A stretch of 64,000 nucleotides of DNA from Phytohabitans maris (GCF_031085175.1 NZ_JAVHUY010000006.1:186001-250000); one strand, 5' to 3'. Shown: positions 55,866 through 64,000, counted from the stretch's first letter. The notes: generated by a model from the letters alone, not told the origin. A program made the numbers and translations.

Positions 55866-57239
55866 ATGTTGCTGAGGTTCCGGGTCGCCAACGTGCGATC
55901 GTTCCGCGAGGAACAGGAGCTGTCCTTCGTCGTGCAGCCGGGCGACAAGGCGTCGACAGGCCGGGTCGTGTCGGTGGCGGGACGAGAGCTCGCGCTGTAT
56001 CCGGTGGTCGGGATCTTCGGCGCCAACGCGTCCGGCAAGTCGAACCTTCTCGCCGCGCTGGTCATGATGCGTGACGCGGTGCTGAATTCCTACGCCCAAT
56101 GGGCCTCCTTCCGTGGGATCCCGCGGGAGGAGTTCAACCTCGATCCAAAGGCGGCCGAGGACAGTTCCTTCTTCGAGGTCGACTTCGTGCACGACGGCTT
56201 CCGCTACACGTACGGCTTCGAACTCGGTGCCGGGCGGGTGGAGGCGGAGTGGCTGCACGCGTACCCCAAGGGTCGCCGTCAGGTGTGGTTCGACCGCGAT
56301 GCCTCCCGCGACACCGAGTTCGAGTTTCCCGGTGAGCGGGTGCGCGACCGCGCCCAGTTCGTGCGCCTGACCCGTCCGAACGCGCTGTTTCTCACGGTGG
56401 CCGGCACCGACAACAGCCCCGAGCTGTCGCCCGTCTTCTACTGGTTCCAGAACAACCTGGGGCTGGTCACGCCGGAAAACGAGCGGCATCAACGCGAGAG
56501 CCTCACGCGCCATGCCCTGCGCGGTCCGCGCCGAGAGCGGATCGAGGAGTTGCTCCGGGTCGCGGACCTGGGCGTCGCCGGGGTTGAGCTGGTAGACAAC
56601 GGCGAGGTGGTCCGCCTCTGGCACGACGGGGCGGCCGGCGACAGATACCCGGTCGCCTGGGAACGCGAGTCGTTTGGCACCCGCTCCAGGTTCGCGCTGC
56701 TCGGTCCCGTTCTGCTCGCCTTGGACGAAGGCGCCGTACTCCTGGTCGACGAGCTGGACGCGAGCCTGCATCCGCGGTTCGCGGCGGAGGTCATCCGGCT
56801 CTTCCAGGATCCCGAGGTCAACGCCGCGGGTGCCCAACTGATCTTCACCACGCATGACGTGACGGTGCTCGGCACCCCCGGTGGCGACCGGTTGCTCGAC
56901 CCCGGCCAGGTCTGGGTCTACACCGAAGGCGAGCTGACGGAGCCGCAGTACATCGACCTGGTCAAGGAGATGCAGCCGGTCCGCCGAAACGATGTACACA
57001 TCGCGAACGACACCAGGCAGGCCGGGGGTACCCGAGGAAGCGGCGGACGAGCCGTCGACCGCAAGCCCGCAGACCTGGTGGACGCCGCGATCGACCAGAT
57101 CGAGGGCCGGTTCGCCGACGCGCGCAAGCGGGCCAAGCAGATGAACGCCCAGCACGACGACCACCTGCCGTACACGCAGCGTGATCCATACACCAACGTG
57201 TGGGAGTTCGTCGAGGACTTGGGTGTTCTCGCGTACTGA
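55866..57239 (+). CDS. RloA-type AAA ATPase fused to a RloB N-terminal fragment
   Basis: A 457-residue protein with a good GGGAGAGG site before ATG 55866. Residues 1-349 are a RloA/AbiLi-like ATPase: MLLRFRVANVRSFREEQELS, Walker A GIFGANASGKSNLL, Walker B LLVDELDASLHPR and TTHDVTVLG. At the place where RloA normally continues after QVW with FTEKD, this one reads VYTEGELTEPQYIDLV, which is the start of a RloB/AbiLii (Toprim-like) protein. PADLVDAAI and YTNVWEFVED also fit RloB, but the protein then stops. No RloB gene follows. It may be a deletion remnant or a working fusion. Confidence 0.75.
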   Translation: MLLRFRVANVRSFREEQELSFVVQPGDKASTGRVVSVAGRELALYPVVGIFGANASGKSNLLAALVMMRDAVLNSYAQWASFRGIPREEFNLDPKAAEDSSFFEVDFVHDGFRYTYGFELGAGRVEAEWLHAYPKGRRQVWFDRDASRDTEFEFPGERVRDRAQFVRLTRPNALFLTVAGTDNSPELSPVFYWFQNNLGLVTPENERHQRESLTRHALRGPRRERIEELLRVADLGVAGVELVDNGEVVRLWHDGAAGDRYPVAWERESFGTRSRFALLGPVLLALDEGAVLLVDELDASLHPRFAAEVIRLFQDPEVNAAGAQLIFTTHDVTVLGTPGGDRLLDPGQVWVYTEGELTEPQYIDLVKEMQPVRRNDVHIANDTRQAGGTRGSGGRAVDRKPADLVDAAIDQIEGRFADARKRAKQMNAQHDDHLPYTQRDPYTNVWEFVEDLGVLAY

Positions 57240-57310
57240 CGCGGTGTTGTTCGGAGGCCCTGACGTGTGATGCGGTCGGGGGCCGGCGGTGCGGCCCCCG
57301 ACCGGGTTGG

Positions 57311-58381
57311 TCAGAACTCGGAGTTGTAGCTGGTGAACGAGCCGGTGTCGACGCGGGCGCCGGCCGGTGTGTAGCAGGCGACGTTGCGCACCAGCACGGT
57401 CGTGCCGCTGTACGACCACGGGGCCTGCAGGTTGCAGAACTCGCCCCGCTGCCCGCTGGTCGACACCTGTACGGTGTCCGGCCGCTGGGCCAGCCCGCGG
57501 AAGCCGACCAGTGTCAGCCCGAGGCCGGACGCGGCGAGGCCGTTCGCGCCGGGCCCGAGCTGGGAGTTGAAGTTCGTCGCCGGCGGGCCCGGGTTGGGTG
57601 CTGGCGGCGGCGGCATGTTCCAGATGTAGCCGAAGAACTTCGGTGGGTACGCCGGGCCGAACAGCGACCGTTCGAGCTGGTAGCTCAGTGTGAACCCGGT
57701 GTCGAACGGCGTGCCGGTCCCGTCGAAGCAGAACACCAGCACGTCCTGCCCGCCCGGGCTGGACCGCCACTTCGGGATCTGGCAGTGCGCGCCCCGGTCC
57801 GAGTTGACCGCGGTCACCTGCAGGCTGCCGTCGTTCGGCCCCGGCGTGCCGAGGGCGGGGAAGCGGACCACGTACTCGCCCGGACCGCCGGCCGGCGCCA
57901 CCGTGTTGCCGCCGCCGACGGCCGAGTTGTACTCGCTCACGACCGTGGCGGCCGCGTCCGCGTGCACGTACCCGTAGTGGCCGGGCACCCCGTCCGGCGG
58001 TGAGCTGCTCGCGAAGACCGCGGTGAACGGCGTGTCGATGCCGAAGCTGCCCGGCCGGAAGCAGCCGATGTACGCGATCTGATCGGCGCCGGAGAAGCCC
58101 CACTTCAACGCCTGGCACCACACCGGGCGCCCGCTGATCGCGGTGACGTGGACGACGCCGCCCTTCGCGGCCTGGCCGGGGAAGACGACCTCGTAGAAGC
58201 CCCCGCCGAACGCGGTGACGGTGGTGGCGGGCGGCCAGGTGCCGGAGGGCACCACGGCGGCGCCGTTCCAGAGCACGAAGCCGTGCCCGTCGGGTACGGC
58301 CGCCTGTGCCGGCGCGGCGAGTCCGGCGGTGGCCAGGGCGGCGGCGAGGCAGGCTCCGGCCAGCTTTCGGAGGATTCCCAT
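57311..58381 (-). CDS. Secreted protein with three beta-rich repeats
   Basis: A 356-residue protein. Residues 1-28 are a signal peptide ending LAAPAQAA. Three tandem domains of about 95-110 residues follow, each with a pattern like VHVTAISGRPVWCQ, then SGADQIAYIGCF and DTPFTAVF, including one Cys pair per repeat. A Pro-rich linker (PPPPAPNPGPP) precedes the third. I do not recognise the family. The regular Trp/Cys spacing suggests compact extracellular beta domains. ATG 58381 has a GAAGGAG site. It is divergent from the small-protein/amidase operon. Confidence 0.75.
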   Translation of the reverse strand: MGILRKLAGACLAAALATAGLAAPAQAAVPDGHGFVLWNGAAVVPSGTWPPATTVTAFGGGFYEVVFPGQAAKGGVVHVTAISGRPVWCQALKWGFSGADQIAYIGCFRPGSFGIDTPFTAVFASSSPPDGVPGHYGYVHADAAATVVSEYNSAVGGGNTVAPAGGPGEYVVRFPALGTPGPNDGSLQVTAVNSDRGAHCQIPKWRSSPGGQDVLVFCFDGTGTPFDTGFTLSYQLERSLFGPAYPPKFFGYIWNMPPPPAPNPGPPATNFNSQLGPGANGLAASGLGLTLVGFRGLAQRPDTVQVSTSGQRGEFCNLQAPWSYSGTTVLVRNVACYTPAGARVDTGSFTSYNSEF

Positions 58382-58542
58382 TGCGCTCCTTCGTGGGTCG
58401 GGAACGGGACGCTAAACAGAGGAAGAGATCGATGGACTGATATGGCGGGTTGCCGACAGCCGAACGGCTGGATTTGATAAGACACATCCATGTGATCTTG
58501 GGGATACAGGCCGGACACAGCCCGCTCCAAGAGTGATCAACC

Positions 58543-58842
58543 ATGGCTCCCACTCCACCCACGGACGCCGAGCTCGACGTCATGATCCGAGCTCGCCTCG
58601 CTTCCCTCGGAATCGACCTGGACCAGCTGCCGCCCGGCACCGCGTCTGACCCGGCGACCGGCTCGCCCGGCCGCGACTCCGTACTCGCCTCGCTGCGCTC
58701 GTTCGTCCGCGGCAGCGTGACCGCGCTCGCCGCGTACCAGCTGCCGGCCCCGGCGGGCAGCGACCCGGCGCACGCGGCCGCCCTCTCCCAGCAGCCCGCG
58801 CCGATGCTCTACCCCTCGATCAGCACGGAGTGGCGCAAATGA
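58543..58842 (+). CDS. Small protein coupled to the amidase gene
   Basis: A 99-residue soluble protein without a signal peptide. PTDAELDVMIRARLASLGID and LASLRSFVRGSVTALAAYQL suggest two amphipathic helices. Its stop overlaps the amidase ATG (ATGA at 58839). Small helical partners of amidases are known (GatC, AtzG), which makes a partner role plausible, but I see no clear homology to either. Confidence 0.6.
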   Translation: MAPTPPTDAELDVMIRARLASLGIDLDQLPPGTASDPATGSPGRDSVLASLRSFVRGSVTALAAYQLPAPAGSDPAHAAALSQQPAPMLYPSISTEWRK

Positions 58843-60437
58843 CCACAGTGGATAGACGGGCGTTCCTCGCCCGGACCGCCGCCGTCGCCGCGGTGGCCGC
58901 CGCCGGCGCCTCCGCCATCCCGGCCACGGCCGCGTGGGCCGGCGGTGCGGCCCGCTTCGGCGGCAACGCGTACGTGCGGCCGCGCCCCGAGGCCTTCACC
59001 GACCTCACCGAGCTGACGCTCGCCGAAGCCGCCTGGATGATCAAGAATGGCCGGATCAAGCCGATCGACCTCGTCGAGGCGTACCTGGCCCGGATCGGCA
59101 CGTACGAGCCGGCGTACCAGGCATTCAACACGGTGCTCGCCGACCAGGCGCGGGCCGCGGCGAAGGTCGCCGGCCGCAAGCCGCATGTCGGCCCGCTGCA
59201 CGGCATCCCGCTCGCCATCAAGGACAACTACTGGACCGCCGGCGTGCGGACCACGGCCAACTCGTTCCTCTTCCAGGACTTCGTGCCGCCGTACGACGCG
59301 ACAGCCGTGGGCCGCCTCAAGGCGAACGGCGCGATCGTGCTCGGCAAGACGCAGATGGGTCCACTCGCGACAACCCGAGCGACCACACCGGACGGTCGCG
59401 TCACGACGGTCAACGCGTGGACACCCACCAACCCGGGAACGGACCCCGGCGGCTCGTCGACCGGCACGGCCACGTCGGTGGCCGGGCGCATGGCGACATC
59501 GGGTACGGGCACGCAGACCGGCGGCTCCATCACGGCACCCTCGAACGCGCAGAACCTGACCGGCCTCAAGCCCACGATGGGTCGCGTGTCGCTGGCCGGC
59601 ATCATCCCGCTCAGCTACACGCGCGACCACCCGGGCCCGCTCGCCCGCGACGCCAAGGACGCGGCCATCATGCTGACCGCGATGGCGGGGGAGGACCCGG
59701 CCGACCCGCGCACGCAAGGGCTGCCGCGGGTGCCAAACCTGGTCGAGGCGGCGACGCCGGTGTACTCGGGGCGCCGGGTCCGTGCCCGCTGGAACACGCG
59801 CATCGGCGTGCTCCCCGGGTACGCCGACGGCACCTCGGCCACCGCGCTGGCCCGCCAGGCGTTCCTCTCCACTGTGGACAAGGTCGAGGGCGTGCGCCTG
59901 GTCGACGTCCCGTTCCCCGACGAGTGGGAACTGCTGACCGGCGGCGCCTTCAACAACGTACGGCTGCCCGAGCGCAGCGAGCCCTTCATGCCGTACCTGC
60001 GTACGGACCTGCGCGGCTTCGGCGTCTCGGTGACCGGCTGGCTGCAGGGCGCGCTGCTCGGCGCGAACGAGTTCATCACCGGCCAGCGGGCCAAACTGCT
60101 GCTGCTGGAGCGGGTGCTGGACCAGATCTTCGACCACTGCGACGTGGTGGTGCAGACCGGCCCGGTGCCCTTCGACATCCTGGGGCTGCCGGAGATCGGC
60201 TTCCCGATCGGCTTCACCACGGCCGGGGTCCCGATCGGCACGATCCTCGGCGGCGCCCCGTACGCGGAGGACCGCCTGCTCTCGGTCGTCGCCGCCTACC
60301 AGGCCGTGACCGACTGGCACTGGCGCCGCCCGCCGAACCCGCCGGCTGCGGGTGCCCCGTCGGCGCTGCGCTCGGCCGCCCCGGCGGAGGACCGTGGCCG
60401 CCTCACGGCCGAGGACGTGGTCGCCCAGACGCAGTAA
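58839..60437 (+). CDS. Exported amidase (amidase signature family, Tat-type signal)
   Basis: A 532-residue enzyme. TTVDRRAFLARTAAVAAVAA followed by an Ala-rich stretch to about residue 38 is a twin-arginine signal. The amidase catalytic triad is present: Lys in LAIKDNYWTAG, cis-Ser in DPGGSSTGTATSVAG and Ser nucleophile in TQTGGSITAPSN. The substrate is an unknown amide outside the cell. Because it should fold before export, the small upstream protein could be carried along or act as a chaperone. Confidence 0.88.
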   Translation: MTTVDRRAFLARTAAVAAVAAAGASAIPATAAWAGGAARFGGNAYVRPRPEAFTDLTELTLAEAAWMIKNGRIKPIDLVEAYLARIGTYEPAYQAFNTVLADQARAAAKVAGRKPHVGPLHGIPLAIKDNYWTAGVRTTANSFLFQDFVPPYDATAVGRLKANGAIVLGKTQMGPLATTRATTPDGRVTTVNAWTPTNPGTDPGGSSTGTATSVAGRMATSGTGTQTGGSITAPSNAQNLTGLKPTMGRVSLAGIIPLSYTRDHPGPLARDAKDAAIMLTAMAGEDPADPRTQGLPRVPNLVEAATPVYSGRRVRARWNTRIGVLPGYADGTSATALARQAFLSTVDKVEGVRLVDVPFPDEWELLTGGAFNNVRLPERSEPFMPYLRTDLRGFGVSVTGWLQGALLGANEFITGQRAKLLLLERVLDQIFDHCDVVVQTGPVPFDILGLPEIGFPIGFTTAGVPIGTILGGAPYAEDRLLSVVAAYQAVTDWHWRRPPNPPAAGAPSALRSAAPAEDRGRLTAEDVVAQTQ

Positions 60438-60442
60438 AGCGC

Positions 60443-60500
60443 CCGTGATCGAAGCTCCCCTCACGTCGCTAGAACAGCTTGAGGGGAGCTTCGATCACGG
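60443..60500. repeat. GATC-ended hairpin, type A, copy 3
   Basis: CCGTGATCGAAGCTCCCCTC (from 60443) pairs with GAGGGGAGCTTCGATCACGG (60481-60500), a perfect 20-bp stem. The loop CGCTAGAAC is shared with the copy at 13480. It lies between convergent genes, 5 bp after the amidase stop and 5 bp before the ptsI stop. Confidence 0.75.
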
Positions 60501-60505
60501 AGGAC

Positions 60506-62164
60506 TCAGCCCAGCAGGGCGGCGGCCATCGCCGCGCACTCGCCGGCGTCCAGGGAACGGACCTGGGCGCGGACGGTGTCCAAAGCGGACGGTGCCACCG
60601 ACAGGATGCGGCAGCCGACGCCGATCAGCAGCGGGATCGCGTACGGGTCGGCGGCGGCGTCACCGCAGACGGAGACCGGGCGCCCGTGGCGTTCGCCGGC
60701 GGCGACGGTCGCGGCGATCGCGCGCAGCACCGAGGGTTCCGCCGCGCGGGCCGGGGTCAGGGCGGGATCCTGGCGGCCGAGGCCGAGCAGGGACGCGGTC
60801 AGGTCGTTGGTGCCGATGGAGAGGAAGTCGGCCGCCGCCGCGATCTCGTCGACGGCCTTCACCGCCGCCTCCGTCTCGACCATCGCGCCGAGGGGCACGT
60901 CCTCGGGCAGCAGCGCGCGAGCCTCGCGCACCTGGGCCGCGGAACCGACCATCGGGAGCATCACGCGTAGCCGGGTGCCCGCGCCGGTGGCGACGATCGC
61001 GGCCAGCTGGGCGGCCAGCGCCTCCGGCGGCGGCTGCCCCGGGTACGACCGTCCACTGTGCCTACCACGGCGCTCGTCCACCGTCGTGGTCGCGGCCCGT
61101 AGCCTCGCGACTCCCGCTTCGAGGAACGGTGGCAGCTTGTCCGGCGCGAAGTCCAGCGTGCGTACCGTCGCGACCAGGCCGGCCAGCGGGCCCAGCACCG
61201 GGCGGAGCGCGGCGGCGTGCGCGGCCTCGTCGGGCCAGCCGGGCGCGGTGAGGAACGGCAGCTCGGTCCGGACCAGCCCGGCGCCCTCCGCCCCGGCGGA
61301 CACGGCGGCGCGGGACTCCTCGGCGGTGGCCACGTTCGCCAGCAGGGTGACCGCCTCGCCGTCGCGGGTGACGGCGGGGAGCGTACGGCCGGCGGCGAGG
61401 TCGGCGCGGCGCCGCTCGGCCGCGCGCAGGGCCTCGCGGGCGGCGTGCTCCTGGGCCGGGGTGGGCGCCAGGATCAGCGTGGCGCCGTCGAGCACCGCCG
61501 GTACGCCGTCGGCCGCGTCGGGGGTGACGCCGAAGGCCAGCGGTACGCCCAGCGCGCGGGCGACGATGGCGACGTGCGCGTTCGGGCCGCCGAGCTGGGA
61601 CACGGCGCCGGCCAGGTCGTCCACGACGTCCAGCAGGTCGTCGGCGCCCAGCTCGTGGCCGGCGAGGATGACCGGGCCGTCCACAGTAGACTCCGGGTCG
61701 CCGCGCAGCACCCCGGCGACCCGGCGCCCCACCTGGCGTACGTCGGCGGCGCGGGCGGCCAGCGTCGGGTCGGGGAGGGCGGCCAGCAGCTCGGCGTACG
61801 TCGAGGCGGCCGCGGTCACCGCGCCGGCGGGGTCGCGCCCGGCGGCCAGTTCGGCGGTGGCGGAGCCGCGCAGGTCCGGGTCGTCGGCGATCAGCGCCAT
61901 CGTGGCCACGATCTCCGCCGGCTCGGTGTGCCCGCCGGCCCGCAGCGCGTCGGCCCGTTCGCGCAGCCGCGCGGCCACCGTGTCGAAAGCGGCCGTGAGG
62001 TCGGCGGGGGACGCGGCGGCGGAAGGGCCGCTGGGCGGCGCGCCGGTGCCCACCCAGCGGATGCGTCCCAGTCCCACCCCGGGCGCGCCGAGCACGCCGG
62101 TGTATCCGCGGGGCCCCCGGGGAAACGTGGAGCGAAGCGGAGCGTTTTCTTGGGGTGCTTTCAT
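60506..62164 (-). CDS. ptsI: PEP-protein phosphotransferase, enzyme I, in a dha operon
   Basis: An enzyme I-like protein that takes phosphate from PEP and passes it to HPr. The phospho-His is in LGGPNAHVAIVARALGVP, PEP-binding residues in LVRTELPFL and VETEAAV, and the C-terminal SIGTNDLTASLLG and active Cys SVCGDAAADP are intact. ATG 62164 overlaps the dhaL stop and gives 552 residues. The first 23 codons come from a dispersed repeat; the family domain begins at VLGAPGVGLGRIR, so GTG 62095 is the likely older start. HPr and EIIA domains are absent. Confidence 0.88.
   Translation of the reverse strand: MKAPQENAPLRSTFPRGPRGYTGVLGAPGVGLGRIRWVGTGAPPSGPSAAASPADLTAAFDTVAARLRERADALRAGGHTEPAEIVATMALIADDPDLRGSATAELAAGRDPAGAVTAAASTYAELLAALPDPTLAARAADVRQVGRRVAGVLRGDPESTVDGPVILAGHELGADDLLDVVDDLAGAVSQLGGPNAHVAIVARALGVPLAFGVTPDAADGVPAVLDGATLILAPTPAQEHAAREALRAAERRRADLAAGRTLPAVTRDGEAVTLLANVATAEESRAAVSAGAEGAGLVRTELPFLTAPGWPDEAAHAAALRPVLGPLAGLVATVRTLDFAPDKLPPFLEAGVARLRAATTTVDERRGRHSGRSYPGQPPPEALAAQLAAIVATGAGTRLRVMLPMVGSAAQVREARALLPEDVPLGAMVETEAAVKAVDEIAAAADFLSIGTNDLTASLLGLGRQDPALTPARAAEPSVLRAIAATVAAGERHGRPVSVCGDAAADPYAIPLLIGVGCRILSVAPSALDTVRAQVRSLDAGECAAMAAALLG
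62110..62158 (+). repeat. Dispersed ~90 bp element, copy 3, inside a coding start
   Basis: GGGGCCCCCGGGGAAACGTG begins at 62110 and continues GAGCGAAGCGGAGCG, TTTTCTTGGGGTGC. It occupies the junction between dhaL and ptsI and is read in antisense as the first codons of ptsI (KAPQENAPLRSTFPRGP). Confidence 0.75.
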
Positions 62165-62784
62165 CTGGTGACGTCCGCCAGCGCCTGGAAGACCAGCCAG
62201 GTCGAGGTGGCGCCCGGATCCTGGTGGCCGACGCTGCGCGGCCCCAGGTACGACGCGCGGCCCTTGCGGGCGACCATCTCGATCGTCGCGCGCATGCCCT
62301 CCGCGGCCGCCTCCGCCGCCGCCCGCGCGGCCACCGCCAGCCCTTCCTCCGCCGCCTTCTCGAACGCGGCGACCGCCGGGCCGTACGCGTCGACGATCGT
62401 CTTGTCACCGGGGACGGCCGCACCGAGCTTCTGCACGGCGGCCAGTCCGGCCCGCAGCGCCACGCCGAGCTCGGCGGCGTCCACTGTGGAGCTGCCGGCG
62501 GGCAGGGCCTTGCCGATCGCGCGGAACGCCGTGCCGTACAGCGGCCCGGCCGCACCGCCCACTTTGGACACCAGCGTGGTGCCGGTCTTGACGAAGACGT
62601 CGCCGACCGCCGCCGGCTCCGCCGCGGAGGAGAGGGCCGCCGCCACGGCCGTGAAGCCACGGTTGAGGTTGACCCCGTGGTCGGCGTCGCCGATCGCCGA
62701 GTCGAGCTGGGTCAGGTAGTCGGCCTGCTCCGCGACGGCCGCGGCGATCGCGGCGATCCACGAGCGGGCGAGCGCGACGTCCAC
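62161..62784 (-). CDS. dhaL: Dihydroxyacetone kinase subunit L
   Basis: DhaL (207 residues) holds the ADP/ATP cofactor and phosphorylates dihydroxyacetone bound to DhaK. The Mg-binding DSAIGDADHGVNLNRGF and GTTLVSKVGGAAGPLYG and ASYLGPRSVGHQDPGA are typical. GTG 62784 has an AGGGAGG site 5 bases upstream; earlier starts lack one. It is the second gene after dhaK (26 bp gap) and overlaps ptsI. K and L as separate proteins point to the PTS-dependent type. Confidence 0.93.
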   Translation of the reverse strand: MDVALARSWIAAIAAAVAEQADYLTQLDSAIGDADHGVNLNRGFTAVAAALSSAAEPAAVGDVFVKTGTTLVSKVGGAAGPLYGTAFRAIGKALPAGSSTVDAAELGVALRAGLAAVQKLGAAVPGDKTIVDAYGPAVAAFEKAAEEGLAVAARAAAEAAAEGMRATIEMVARKGRASYLGPRSVGHQDPGATSTWLVFQALADVTR

Positions 62785-62810
62785 GTAGACCTCCCTGAGG
62801 AGCGGGCCAG

Positions 62811-63809
62811 CTACACGCCCCAGCGCAGCGCCGGGGTGCGGACCGGTGCGTCCCAGAGCCGCAGGATCTCCGCGTCCGCCCGACACACGGTAACCGACAT
62901 ACCGGCCATGTCCAGGCTGGTCACGTAGTTGCCGACCAGGTTGCGCGCGACCCGGAGGCCGGCCTTGCCGAGCAGCGCGGCCACCTCGCCGTACAGCAGG
63001 TACAGCTCGATGAGCGGCGTGCCGCCGAGGCCGTTGACCAGCACGATCGCCTCGGAACCGGCGGCCAGCGGCTTGGCACCGAGGATCGCCTCCACCGTCA
63101 TCGCGGCGATCTCCCGGGCCGGGCGCAGCTTCTCCCGCCGCCGCCCCGGCTCGCCGTGGATGCCGACGCCGATCTCCATCTCGTCGTCCGGCAGGTCGAA
63201 GCCGGGCTTGCCGGCGGCCGGCGTCGTGCAGGCGGTGAGCGCGACCGCGAACGAGGCGGACTGCTCGTTGACCCGCGACCCGGCGGCGGCGACCGCGTCG
63301 GCGGCGGCGCCGGCCTCGGCGAGCGCGCCGGTCACCTTCTCGACGATCAGCGTGGCGCCGGTGCCCCGGCGGCCGGCGGTCCAGGTGGAGTCCTCGACGG
63401 CGACGTCGTCGTCGACGAGCACCGAGCGCACCTCGATGCCCTCGTCGGCGGCGAGCTCGGCGGCCATCTGAAAGTTCATGACGTCGCCGGTGTAGTTCTT
63501 CACGATGTGCACCACGCCCGCGCCGCCGTCGACCGCCTGGGTGGCGGCGAGGATCTGGTCGGGGACCGGCGACGTGAACACCTCGCCCGGGCAGGCGGCG
63601 TCGAGCATGCCCAGCCCCACGAAGCCGCCGTGGAGCGGCTCGTGCCCGGAGCCGCCGCCGGAGAGCACGCCGACCTTGCCGGAGCGGGGCGCGTCCGCGC
63701 GGACCACGATCTGCTGCTCGATGTCGACCCGGAGGTCGGAGTGGGCGGCGGCGACACCGGCCAGCGCTTCGCGGACGACCGCCGATGGGTCGTTGACGAA
63801 CTTCTTCAC
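62811..63809 (-). CDS. dhaK: Dihydroxyacetone kinase subunit K
   Basis: DhaK (332 residues) binds dihydroxyacetone covalently through a His in [13 protein letters not shown]. The opening [18 protein letters not shown], the phosphate-binding [17 protein letters not shown] and [11 protein letters not shown] are diagnostic. ATG 63809 follows a GGAAGGAG-type site. First gene of dhaK-dhaL-ptsI; a palindrome and the end of a possible IclR gene lie upstream. Confidence 0.95.
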   Translation of the reverse strand: MKKFVNDPSAVVREALAGVAAAHSDLRVDIEQQIVVRADAPRSGKVGVLSGGGSGHEPLHGGFVGLGMLDAACPGEVFTSPVPDQILAATQAVDGGAGVVHIVKNYTGDVMNFQMAAELAADEGIEVRSVLVDDDVAVEDSTWTAGRRGTGATLIVEKVTGALAEAGAAADAVAAAGSRVNEQSASFAVALTACTTPAAGKPGFDLPDDEMEIGVGIHGEPGRRREKLRPAREIAAMTVEAILGAKPLAAGSEAIVLVNGLGGTPLIELYLLYGEVAALLGKAGLRVARNLVGNYVTSLDMAGMSVTVCRADAEILRLWDAPVRTPALRWGV

Positions 63810-63851
63810 GGCCGGACTCCTTCCGGAGGGTGGTGGCCGGGTAAGACCGCG

Positions 63852-63866
63852 TTCAGCGATGCTGAA
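63852..63866. promoter_or_regulatory. Palindrome upstream of dhaK
   Basis: TTCAGC-GAT-GCTGAA is a perfect 6-bp inverted repeat with a 3-base spacer, 43 bp upstream of dhaK. GTGTTCGGAAC follows at once. It is a reasonable operator for the regulator encoded just upstream. Confidence 0.45.
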
Positions 63867-63916
63867 GTGTGTTCGGAACCTAGTCCCGGTTACGAGCGTG
63901 TGTCAAGCGTAGGACG

Positions 63917-64000
63917 TCAGGATGCCGCGGCGACCCAGCGGCGCGTCGACGGGCGGCCGGCGCCGAGGTCGCGGGAGAGGTGGCGGGCGGTCTCCCGGAC
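63917..64000 (-). CDS. 3' end of a possible IclR-family regulator (partial)
   Basis: The last 27 codons of a minus-strand gene reach the right edge. VRETARHLSRDLGAG resembles the final helix of IclR-type regulators, which commonly control glycerol and dihydroxyacetone genes. The identification is tentative because only the tail is visible. It is transcribed in the same direction as the dha genes, 107 bp before dhaK. Confidence 0.4.
   Translation of the reverse strand, partial: VRETARHLSRDLGAGRPSTRRWVAAAS

Overview
The window is from a very GC-rich actinomycete, most likely of the family Micromonosporaceae. The reasons are the GTG starts and four-base ATGA/GTGA gene overlaps, a PriA-type HisA, DUF2567 and TIGR03085 proteins, a SARP-like regulator with NB-ARC and TPR domains, and the his/trp-lgt-gltBD layout. 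I saw no tRNA, rRNA, CRISPR array, transposase or prophage. The density is that of a chromosomal core region with a few accessory genes.

Layout. 0-2.7 kb: end of an unidentified gene, a short coupled leader ORF, a DUF2567 membrane protein, then 1.5 kb of non-coding repeats and a suspicious poly-G stretch. 2.7-9.1 kb: a LON-domain protein, then hisD-hisC-hisB-(small membrane protein)-hisH-(small membrane protein)-priA-hisF. 9.2-16 kb: an unknown winged-helix-like protein, a GH20 hexosaminidase, a divergent YczE/MocR pair, an acyl-CoA synthetase and an apparently truncated unknown gene. 16-30 kb: a PepSY protein, an AbiEi/DUF559 protein, a two-component system, a TIGR03085 protein, a two-gene ABC exporter, a DUF2470 protein divergent from a stand-alone rpsD across tandem iron boxes, an ABC-2 exporter with a TetR regulator, and a MerR/aldo-keto reductase pair. 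30-43 kb: a 1370-residue ultra-acidic repeat protein, then hisI-trpE-TIGR02234 and trpC-trpB-trpA, a VapBC-like pair, a NUDIX hydrolase and lgt. 43-55.8 kb: an FAD monooxygenase, the SARP-like regulator, a repeat island, a GNAT protein and gltB-gltD. 55.8-64 kb: an ATPase that looks like a RloA-RloB fusion, a secreted three-repeat protein, a small protein with a Tat-type amidase, and dhaK-dhaL-ptsI with the end of a possible IclR regulator.

The his and trp genes work together: hisI is coupled to trpE, and no trpF is seen. PriA is known in actinobacteria to perform both the HisA and the TrpF isomerisations, so it plausibly serves both pathways. hisG, hisE and trpD are not in the window. DhaK, DhaL and the enzyme-I protein form a PEP-dependent dihydroxyacetone kinase module whose HPr and EIIA parts must be elsewhere.

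The least expected material is outside ordinary genes. There is a family of long GATC-ended hairpins, mostly between convergent genes, and a dispersed element of about 90 bp that forms the start of ptsI in one copy. Two repeat islands 46 kb apart share the same modules. A chain of overlapping mini-ORFs links trpB to trpA through a tandem duplication of the start site. Two G-rich stretches look like assembly artefacts. All motif and repeat calls were made by eye.
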